From Candidatus Poseidoniaceae archaeon (GTDB lineage Archaea > Thermoplasmatota > Poseidoniia > Poseidoniales > Poseidoniaceae), in NCBI GenBank assembly GCA_016777125.1, contig JADHSC010000006.1, forward strand, positions 1 through 64,000: DNA of 64,000 nt, read 5' to 3'. The translations under genes were made by a program, and so were the position numbers. This document shows, one piece after another, positions 26,601 through 34,673 of this stretch (positions within the stretch are counted from its first letter, which is position 1; every line of letters begins with the position of its first letter). Under the pieces are notes generated by a model. It searched no databases. It worked only from the letters and a program-made list of their open reading frames with translations, and was not told the origin of the DNA.

Positions 26601-29600
26601 TCAACGACGACGACTGGGTCGACTGGGACCTGTTCGGGCTGAACGTTCGCTTGTTCGTGTGTTTCGAGGTACACTCCTACCCTTGAAATCATGAGATCCT
26701 ACTGGATTGAGATTAGGCTTTCCAGATGGTGCTTGACGGAATCCAGTCGTCTTTTTCATAAGCATCGTTTGACGACCTCTGTATGCAACTTGGCCAACCA
26801 ATTGTTCAAGAATCGGCACATCTGATAATTCATCCTTTGGCCTCTTGAGCCACCATCCTTTTTTCAATGGCTTCAACTTAGCAGGCTTATTTTTACTAAT
26901 CGATAACGCATTTCGCTTCAGACGAGATCGAATGGTTTTGTCAGCATCCTTTGGAAGCCGTTGGGTCAACCATCCAGGCATTCCAACATCCAAGACAACA
27001 CCGTTTACTGTTACCAGAATACCTGAGAGAAGGAGGTGGGTTCCTATTGGAATATTACCGCTATTTGGATTAACCTTGAAGCGCTTCATCATACGAGCAT
27101 AATCGACCAATGAACGCTGATCACGATGCTTAATTTGTCTTCCTTGTTGTCTGCGGAATCGTGCAAAGGCAATTTGAAGCATGAACAACACAACACCTGT
27201 TACAACTCCTTGAACCTGACCTGCATAACCAGACATAGCAATTGCAGAAACAATGAATATAGGTGGAAGAAGTACATATTGGATGATGTAATGCAAAATT
27301 GAAGGCGAATAGCGAGGAGTCATGTTACGCCGTACTGATTCGTGTGCACAAATCATAATGTTGGCGTTAATGGCTTCATCCATTCCGCCCTTAATTCCAA
27401 GTCCAGCAACAGCATTTACAGGAGCTTCATCGAGCCATTTCCGAACATTTTTACCAGTTTCAACTGCAAGCGATACTTCAATATGTTCGACATTAGCCTC
27501 GTTCCCGAGTAGAACGGATAGAGCAGTTACCCGAGGATCATTAATGTCACTTTCTTTGAGTTCTTGGTATACAGACATGGCCTGGTGCCAATTTCCTTTG
27601 TCGATTAAACACAATGCAACAGCGATTCTAGGCCGAACACCAAGTGGATCAAACTTTACAGTCTCGAGTGCTAATTGGAGAGCTTCTTCATGACGTCTTT
27701 GCATTCTCAATGACGCAACAGAGGATAATTTTCCAATCATCGAAAGTTTATCCGTGTGTTCAATTGAATCTTCAGAATGTTTTGGAGTCCAGTACCTGAG
27801 CATTCGCATTTGCTCATTTAGGTGGTCAATAGTCGAGTTATTTTCCCAATCCCAGATATCATCTTCATCAACTGTTCCATTCCATGGGTCCATCCATTCC
27901 GTGATGAATGCTAGAATTTCAGGTTCATCATACCCTTCTGGTTGTTGTAAACCACGTAGAGCCTCACGGGCAGCATCGAGTCTTCGAGTTGCGAGATATC
28001 CAGTAGCAGTAATCATACGAGCCTCGTCATCATCTCCACCTGCTTGTGCGAGAACTTTACGAGATTCTTCAATGGCTTTTGGCCACAAGCCTCGTATCGC
28101 ACATTCCCACATTTTCGCACGTGCTTTTTCATGACGCACAAGGGCTTCATCACCTTCAATCAATTGCATTTGGAATCGAATGAGTGCATCTAAATCCTCT
28201 TGGAGTGCTGCTTCATCAACGAAGTCTCTCATCCAGTCACCGTCTGCCAGCATGACAGCACCTTCTCTTCTTTCTTCAGGATCAAGATCGAATTTTAATT
28301 GTCTAAGTGGAGCAAAACGAGCAATTGAAAGGAGCCATGTGAACAAGAAAATTGCTTGTCCAACGGCAATAAACATCCATGTTGTAAGGAGACGCATACT
28401 TTCATCAAATCCATTATCCTCAAGATCTTGAGTAAAAGGCATTAAGTCACCAAATTCTTTGTAACAAACCAGAATAAGTAACAGCACAGTGTATCCTGAA
28501 AAGCCAGCGAACGCAAAGGCAAGTTGACGGCCTTGCGCAGACTCTTCTGTTCGAATTTCACGAGGTGTGTCGAGAGTTACTCCAAACATTCCACCGAATG
28601 TTTGACCACCTAAAATCAAGTTTCTTGTCAATTCAAAAATGAACGCTAAGCCAACAATAGCTATGTTAAGAGAAAGGTAAAGTGATAAGAATTGAGGGGC
28701 TGATTTAATAAATTCCCAATGGAATAAAATTTCTGAAATGAGGTCTATACGCTCATAGATGGAATGGCCGATTATACCTCCAAAATTGAGAACTTCTTCC
28801 GTATTTTGAGGCTCATTGACCAGGATATGGAATACAGTAACAATCCCATTGAGAGCAGTAATCGGCATTGTGATGAGGAACATGACAAGAAGTAACGAGA
28901 AAAGTCTGTTTACAAATGAAGGTTTATCAGGGTCAATTGGATTTCTACGTCCTCTCGCTGTCCTCCATTTATTCAAAAGTAGCATATTCCAAGAGGCTCC
29001 CATAATACGCCCATATGCAAGAATTGTTGGAGCCATAAATACCAACATACCTGCTGCAAGCCAAACTGGAGTGATGTCACCACCATTGAGATTCATTCCG
29101 TAACTAACTGTAGCAACAGTTGATGAGACCAAAATAGCGAGTGTGATTATTCTACGGAGACCAGTTCGAATCGTATGGCGGCCAACTCGAAGTTTATTCT
29201 TTCCAATTAACTGCGCATTAAGAGTCTCCCAAGGAGAGATAAGAACTGGAATAAGAATGAATAAACCGATGAGCCATAGATTGAGATCAAAGTAAACATC
29301 TGCATTGAAGAGTAATTCTCCAATCAATACCAGAACACCCATCATACCCATCATGTACAACCCTACGCCAAATGCAACACGCCCTTGCTGCAGGAGTTCT
29401 TTGGCATCATCAATGCCTTTTGTCAAACGATGAACTTCATACAAATCATCATCAATCTCGAATGCAACTTGTAAAGCCGATAACTGGCGAGGAACGAAGA
29501 ATCTCCACAGAAACATTGCAACGAAGAAAGCGACTAAAACTGGATAGAGAAATGATACTTCAAAATCTGTAGATGTTGCGATTGTTGACGCTGATGCTGA

Positions 29601-29666
29601 AGGAAGAAGAGAAATTGCAAGCCCAATAAGGGCTAATTTCATTCCTCGCATGGATATACCGAACAC
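26601..29666 (-). CDS. Large multi-span membrane protein with TPR-like cytoplasmic region
   Basis: A 1021-residue protein with an N-terminal signal-like segment and about nine hydrophobic spans in residues 1-450 (for example VALFVAMF-type, LWLIGLFILIPVLI, LLLILVC). Residues about 480-740 are helical and soluble with TPR-like units (ATGYLATRRLDAAREALRGL, VALCLIDKGNWHQAMSVYQEL). Two more spans occur near residues 790-835, followed by a very basic tail ending SRPSRRR. I do not recognise the family. It lies 51 bases downstream-strand of glyA (upstream in transcription) and 10 bases after the aminotransferase, as part of the long minus-strand gene run. Confidence 0.75.
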   Translation of the reverse strand: MFGISMRGMKLALIGLAISLLPSASASTIATSTDFEVSFLYPVLVAFFVAMFLWRFFVPRQLSALQVAFEIDDDLYEVHRLTKGIDDAKELLQQGRVAFGVGLYMMGMMGVLVLIGELLFNADVYFDLNLWLIGLFILIPVLISPWETLNAQLIGKNKLRVGRHTIRTGLRRIITLAILVSSTVATVSYGMNLNGGDITPVWLAAGMLVFMAPTILAYGRIMGASWNMLLLNKWRTARGRRNPIDPDKPSFVNRLFSLLLVMFLITMPITALNGIVTVFHILVNEPQNTEEVLNFGGIIGHSIYERIDLISEILFHWEFIKSAPQFLSLYLSLNIAIVGLAFIFELTRNLILGGQTFGGMFGVTLDTPREIRTEESAQGRQLAFAFAGFSGYTVLLLILVCYKEFGDLMPFTQDLEDNGFDESMRLLTTWMFIAVGQAIFLFTWLLSIARFAPLRQLKFDLDPEERREGAVMLADGDWMRDFVDEAALQEDLDALIRFQMQLIEGDEALVRHEKARAKMWECAIRGLWPKAIEESRKVLAQAGGDDDEARMITATGYLATRRLDAAREALRGLQQPEGYDEPEILAFITEWMDPWNGTVDEDDIWDWENNSTIDHLNEQMRMLRYWTPKHSEDSIEHTDKLSMIGKLSSVASLRMQRRHEEALQLALETVKFDPLGVRPRIAVALCLIDKGNWHQAMSVYQELKESDINDPRVTALSVLLGNEANVEHIEVSLAVETGKNVRKWLDEAPVNAVAGLGIKGGMDEAINANIMICAHESVRRNMTPRYSPSILHYIIQYVLLPPIFIVSAIAMSGYAGQVQGVVTGVVLFMLQIAFARFRRQQGRQIKHRDQRSLVDYARMMKRFKVNPNSGNIPIGTHLLLSGILVTVNGVVLDVGMPGWLTQRLPKDADKTIRSRLKRNALSISKNKPAKLKPLKKGWWLKRPKDELSDVPILEQLVGQVAYRGRQTMLMKKTTGFRQAPSGKPNLNPVGSHDFKGRSVPRNTRTSERSARTGPSRPSRRR

Positions 29667-29676
29667 TCATCAAACA

Positions 29677-30909
29677 TCAATACTTCGCCGTCTTTGTGTA
29701 CAGAATTCTGTGTTTTTGTAAGAACGTATCAATTCTATCAAAAGCGATGTTTAGAGTTTCCACATCTGGAAGGAATACGAGCCTAAAGTGACCTTTCCCC
29801 TTTTCAGAACTAAATCCTGAACCGTGAACAACCAGCACATGTTGTTCATGCAGTAACTGGAGAACAAAGGCCTTATCATCGTTAGACCATCTCTCATCCG
29901 TCAATTTTACGAACATGTAAAAAGCCCCTTCAGGATTTTGAACTTCAAGACCTTCAATCTCAGCGATTCTTGAGAGACAAACATCTCTTCGTTCTTTGAC
30001 TGTTTCAGAGTATTGTTTCATCCAAGATCGATCCTGTTCAAGTCCAGCCAAAAATCCAATTTGGGCAGGAGTGGATGCACACAAACGAGATCGTAAAATT
30101 CGCTCTAAACCATCACGCACTGACACGAGAGATAATATCGGATCATGTATCGCCATGTAGCCAATTCGCCATCCGGGTGCATAGTATACTTTTGAAACAC
30201 CGTTCATTGTAAGGACTGGGACTGTATGTGACAAACTTGCAGCACTAACGTGACGTCCTGAAAAATCAAGGCCATCATAGATTTCATCGGCGATAAGAAT
30301 ACAATTGGGCCATTTTTCGAGTATTGATAACAATCGATCAATATCACTTGAACCGGCCACTGATCCTGTGGGATTATTTGGATTGATCAATACAAACAGT
30401 CTGACATCGTCATTCATTTTAGATTCAATATCTTCAAAATTTAATGTCCATCCATCATTGGATTTTAGCTCGTATTCAATGGTCTCAGCCCCATACATTT
30501 GGGGATATGCCATGTATGGTGGATAATGTGGACCGGGTGCAAGGACTTGATGTCCTTCTTCTAACGTAGCCTGAAATACAATCTGTAGAGCTTCAGTTAC
30601 TCCATGACAAACATAGACATCCTTGGGCTGAGCATTCCAGCCTTTTCTTGTTTCATCTTGAGCAATGGCAGTTCTTAATTCCGGTAAACCATAGGAGGGT
30701 GAGTATCCATTCCTGCCCTCTGACAAGGCCTTTGAAAACGCATCGACCATGTGCGAAGGAGTTGGTAAACCAGGATATGCAATAGGATCGCCTATGTTTA
30801 ATTTAATGATAGAATGACCTTGTGATTCAAGTTCCGTAGCAGGAACAACCACATCTCGAATAGCATACTCAATATTAGAGGCACGCTTGGACGAGGGGAT
30901 TTCAGCCAC
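29677..30909 (-). CDS. Class I aminotransferase, alanine aminotransferase-like
   Basis: A PLP enzyme of about 410 residues, fold type I. The PLP-lysine lies in TMNGVSKVYYAPGWRIGYM; INPNNPTGSV carries the Asn that contacts PLP; ILIADEIYDGL carries the Asp. The N-terminal VAEIPSSKRASNIEYAIRDV and GYSPSYGLPELRTAI are typical of archaeal AlaA/aspartate aminotransferase-like enzymes. GTG 30909 is chosen because GGTGAT lies just upstream and it starts where homologues start; ATG 30957 would overlap the EVE gene by 40 bases. The amino-acid substrate cannot be fixed from sequence, with alanine/pyruvate most likely. Confidence 0.9.
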   Translation of the reverse strand: MAEIPSSKRASNIEYAIRDVVVPATELESQGHSIIKLNIGDPIAYPGLPTPSHMVDAFSKALSEGRNGYSPSYGLPELRTAIAQDETRKGWNAQPKDVYVCHGVTEALQIVFQATLEEGHQVLAPGPHYPPYMAYPQMYGAETIEYELKSNDGWTLNFEDIESKMNDDVRLFVLINPNNPTGSVAGSSDIDRLLSILEKWPNCILIADEIYDGLDFSGRHVSAASLSHTVPVLTMNGVSKVYYAPGWRIGYMAIHDPILSLVSVRDGLERILRSRLCASTPAQIGFLAGLEQDRSWMKQYSETVKERRDVCLSRIAEIEGLEVQNPEGAFYMFVKLTDERWSNDDKAFVLQLLHEQHVLVVHGSGFSSEKGKGHFRLVFLPDVETLNIAFDRIDTFLQKHRILYTKTAKY

Positions 30910-30917
30910 GTTATCAC

Positions 30918-31397
30918 CTACTCTAGTTCTCCGGGTTCTAATCCACCCATTGTACAAATAATTTCAAATTCATTTTGGTGTACTGGCTGGATGGAGAGTC
31001 GTTGACCTCTCCTTATGAGTGGCATCTCTGAAAGCGAAGGTTCGTTCCTTACTGAATCGAGTGAAACTGTTTCCTCAAGTGGCTTTATTGGTTCGATATC
31101 GACCATAAACCAACGAGGTTTTTCTGGAGAAGATTTTTCATCAAAATAGTTGGATTTAGAATCCCAAGATGTGAAATCCGGATACCCTTCTTTGCATACT
31201 TTGGCGATTCCTGCAATATGCGGAGGTTTGCAATTTGAGTGATAGAATAGAACATAATCTCCTACTTTCATCGCATCACGCATCATGTTACGTGCTTGAT
31301 AATTTCGAACTCCATCCCAATGGGTCGATCCATCTTCAACAAGTTGCGAATATGGATATACATCAAGTTCAGACTTCATCAACCAGTAGTTGACCAT
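30918..31397 (-). CDS. EVE-domain protein (possible modified-base reader)
   Basis: A small single-domain EVE protein of about 159 residues. NYWLMKSELDVYPYSQL at the start, THWDGVRNYQARNMMRD and GDYVLFYHSN are the characteristic EVE (thymocyte nuclear protein 1-like) blocks that form the PUA-type pocket. EVE domains are known to bind modified nucleic acid bases and often occur with modification or restriction systems; none is adjacent here. ATG 31397 fits homologues; a GTG at 31445 would overlap the transporter stop by 7 bases. The end overlaps the region just before the aminotransferase GTG. Confidence 0.88.
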   Translation of the reverse strand: MVNYWLMKSELDVYPYSQLVEDGSTHWDGVRNYQARNMMRDAMKVGDYVLFYHSNCKPPHIAGIAKVCKEGYPDFTSWDSKSNYFDEKSSPEKPRWFMVDIEPIKPLEETVSLDSVRNEPSLSEMPLIRRGQRLSIQPVHQNEFEIICTMGGLEPGELE

Positions 31398-31438
31398 GTC
31401 TGTTGATAGGAATACGGGTCTTATCCCTTTGCTTGTTG

Positions 31439-34400
31439 TCACCACGCTTCATCAGAGCGTGAATCCATGATTAGAACTGCTTCCAGTACATCTGGATCAT
31501 CAGGTTTAACTCGGCCAAGACCCAGTTTACGAGCCATTCCTGAGGGACCACCAACTGCGCCAATACCCATCTTCTCAAGAGTAACAAATATTGCAGGAAG
31601 CAACAACAACGCACTTGCAGCTGCAACCCATAGAAGAATGAGAATAACGGTAACGAACGGTTTGATTTCAGGTATCGGGATTTGATAGGCAGTAAACATA
31701 CCGAGAGAGGTTACAACTGCAGCTTCAAACAGAGACATTCCAGTACCCACAGCGGCAGAACGTATGGCATCTAGCCCACCTCCCAATTCTCGAATACGAT
31801 TGGATATGTGAATAGAAAAGTCAACTCCAACCCCGACTAAAATTGAGCCGATCATAACTGTAACCAACGATAACGGAACATCCATTTGCCACATTACAAG
31901 CCACTGTAACGCAACCGTCGCAATAACTGGAGAAGTCGTCCAGAATGAATAACGAATGTCTTTGAAGACAACAGCGAGTGTTATCAACGTGAGAACAATA
32001 GCAAATCCAAGAGAGGTCCATTGGGAATCAACGATGAGTTGATTGACTTCAATTGCAGTCGCTGCAACACCTGTGAGTTTCTCTGCACGTTCTTGATGTA
32101 CCCCTTGGAATCCTTCAGTGAATTCATTGATTTCATCAACTGCAACCTTGGTATCAGCAACAGGAATAAATGGCATATCTATGTAAACCAATGTCCGATC
32201 ATAATCCGAATTGATAAAAATTTCTCTCATTTCTTTTGTAAGCGAAGAATAGAATACATCGAGTAAGAAAATCTGACTCTGCGTAGTTCCTGGGAGACCA
32301 AAGGTTTCAGGTGTTTCCAACAAATCCCAGAACGTAGCACCTTCTGTGACTTCTTGATCCATAAGAACCGCAAATGTATCCCGTATATCTTCAGGGAGAA
32401 GACCGTATCCTGGAAGTTCTTCTATCTGATTTAGAATAGGTTGGCCAGAAAGCGTAGGTGCAAGACCAGTCGCTTTCATCAAAAAGACAACAGACACAGC
32501 AGAAGCATTTTCTACTGTATTCAAATTTCTTTCAAGACTATCGATAATCTTCAAATTTTGATACGGGTCGTCATTCGTAGGATCATTATCAGTCTGATCT
32601 CCTGAAACGTTTGCATGGACCAGTACCATACCAATTTGGCCAGCATTGAATTCTTCGCTGTATTGTTTCATCTTAATGACTGGCTCTTCACCTTCGGGAG
32701 CCATACCTAAGAGATCGATGTTCTCTTCCACATTGGCTTGACCTATTGTAGAAGAGACCAATACAAGCAAGACGAAGAAAGCAATCACGCTCTTGTTTCG
32801 TTTCATAGGGATATCGACTGCTGCATCAAAAATTTTCAATGGTGGATGTTTAGGTTTTCGTAAATCAAGAATCAACGTGAGATTTGGAACCATAAACATC
32901 GTAAGGATATAGACAACAACAATACCTCCTGATAAGGCAATTCCTACAGTTTGTATAGGTGCCATCGGCGTGAAAATAAGTGAAATAAATCCGATAACTG
33001 TCGTTACAGCAGATAAGAACACAGCACGACCTGTCGATTTCATCGAAGCACGCATTTTTTGACTCCGACTCCCATCTTCCTCAGCATACCGATTGGTAAT
33101 ATGCAGACCATACGAAACACCCAGAGCAAGAAGAATTGGGCCCACAATAATTACGGTCATCGTCACTTCATAATTCGTCGCTCCTATGATTCCAAGGGTC
33201 CAAAATACAGCACAAAGAGTTGGCAAACCTGCTATGATTACGACCTTCATACCTTGAATTGGGCGGATTCCAGAAATACCTGCTTGCAATAAATCAGAGT
33301 GGAATACAAACAAACCAATAGCGACCAGAACTACGGCCAAAGGGAAAATCTCCCAAAAGAGACGGAATGAGAATTCAGTAACAGAATTTGTGATTGGAAT
33401 TGGGCCAGTTAATGTCATGGATACGCCTAGACTTTTGACACCTCTCTCCTCTTGGTCACTGGTTAACTCTCCCCAAACGCACATTCCTTCTTCAGGTACT
33501 GGATTTCCATTCGCATCAAATTCGCATGGCCGTTCCAGCATTGAGATGTTATCAAGACGGTTTTGGGTTTTATCGATAATATCTTTCGGTTCAATTTCAT
33601 TGACGACAGCTACGGCCATAATAGCTCGATCGAGGAGAAGGTCTTCACCCTCTAAGCATCCATTGTCATCGGCCCCTTCAGCATTCGGCTCTGCGCTGCA
33701 ATCGTTGGTATTTCTTGCGAGTTTATCCAAACCCGGCGTAGGTGAGCCATCGTTTTCGTACATTTCACCGATGATAAGATCGATTGTTGTCTGAGTAGGT
33801 ATCTCATACCCACCAGCAAATTGGTCATCGCCAGCGCTTACTGCGTTGTTTACACTCTCAGCAAAGCCCTCACAAACTTCATCCAAGGTTGGGCATTGTT
33901 GACCGAGTTGAGTGATGAATGCTTCACGAATACGAGGCAGACTTGAATTAATTTCTTTCAATACGGTAGAAATGGACAGAATATAGATGACCTCATCACT
34001 TTCATTATCTGAAACAAACGGATTAATGGCCTTTTCAACAAAACTTATTTCTTGCAAAATTCTTTGATCCGTAATATTGTTATTGTTGGATTCAATATAG
34101 ATGACCATCACGTTTGTTGTCCAATCTTCTTCAACCAGTTCGATCAGTTCCTTGACTTCACTTCCTTCTGGGAGATATACTTCCATGTCTCCGTTAACAT
34201 TCAATGCAGGTTTATCTAGGTCATCGTCCCATGCAGTATCGTCAAGGAAACCTGAAGTCGTAACAAAGTAAACCGTAATCATCAGGAAGAGAGCAACTGT
34301 AGCTATCGGAAACCGTGTAATAACTCCGGTTGCACCAGAACGTTGCCACTCACGCTTGAGTCGCTTTGGTGCGTCAAGTACTGCTTCAACAGCCTTTTTG

Positions 34401-34540
34401 GGATCAAAATCTCGTACTCGAGCCGATATATCGACGGAGCTGAGTTTCATTTTGGATTTACTATAATCTGCAATAGCCTGAAATCTTCCAACATCCGTTT
34501 CCGAACGAGGAATTTTATCTGGTTTCGCCTCATCAGACAT
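31439..34540 (-). CDS. RND-superfamily (MMPL-type) transporter
   Basis: A 1033-residue RND-type membrane protein with the expected two-repeat plan. One transmembrane helix (ATVALFLMITVYFVT) comes near residue 80, then a large outside domain with Cys pairs, then five spans from about residue 370 that include TVIIVGPILLALGVSYGLHI; after a linker and a second outside domain the set repeats with VTVMIGSILVGVGVDFSIHI. The GVGVDFxIHI form is typical of the predicted hydrophobe/MMPL exporters. It probably moves lipid or hydrophobic compounds by proton motive force, but the substrate is unknown. It is divergent from valS across 133 bases. Confidence 0.88.
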   Translation of the reverse strand: MSDEAKPDKIPRSETDVGRFQAIADYSKSKMKLSSVDISARVRDFDPKKAVEAVLDAPKRLKREWQRSGATGVITRFPIATVALFLMITVYFVTTSGFLDDTAWDDDLDKPALNVNGDMEVYLPEGSEVKELIELVEEDWTTNVMVIYIESNNNNITDQRILQEISFVEKAINPFVSDNESDEVIYILSISTVLKEINSSLPRIREAFITQLGQQCPTLDEVCEGFAESVNNAVSAGDDQFAGGYEIPTQTTIDLIIGEMYENDGSPTPGLDKLARNTNDCSAEPNAEGADDNGCLEGEDLLLDRAIMAVAVVNEIEPKDIIDKTQNRLDNISMLERPCEFDANGNPVPEEGMCVWGELTSDQEERGVKSLGVSMTLTGPIPITNSVTEFSFRLFWEIFPLAVVLVAIGLFVFHSDLLQAGISGIRPIQGMKVVIIAGLPTLCAVFWTLGIIGATNYEVTMTVIIVGPILLALGVSYGLHITNRYAEEDGSRSQKMRASMKSTGRAVFLSAVTTVIGFISLIFTPMAPIQTVGIALSGGIVVVYILTMFMVPNLTLILDLRKPKHPPLKIFDAAVDIPMKRNKSVIAFFVLLVLVSSTIGQANVEENIDLLGMAPEGEEPVIKMKQYSEEFNAGQIGMVLVHANVSGDQTDNDPTNDDPYQNLKIIDSLERNLNTVENASAVSVVFLMKATGLAPTLSGQPILNQIEELPGYGLLPEDIRDTFAVLMDQEVTEGATFWDLLETPETFGLPGTTQSQIFLLDVFYSSLTKEMREIFINSDYDRTLVYIDMPFIPVADTKVAVDEINEFTEGFQGVHQERAEKLTGVAATAIEVNQLIVDSQWTSLGFAIVLTLITLAVVFKDIRYSFWTTSPVIATVALQWLVMWQMDVPLSLVTVMIGSILVGVGVDFSIHISNRIRELGGGLDAIRSAAVGTGMSLFEAAVVTSLGMFTAYQIPIPEIKPFVTVILILLWVAAASALLLLPAIFVTLEKMGIGAVGGPSGMARKLGLGRVKPDDPDVLEAVLIMDSRSDEAW

Positions 34541-34673
34541 GGTGCAACCTGCCCATCCCTCTGCACCGACATTGAAAGGATTGCCGTTGGTTTGTGAGGG
34601 AACCGTTCAAAAACCAATATCCTGACGGCCGGTTGGACACCTCCGTTAACTGGGGGTTGGGCCGGTGTAAACA

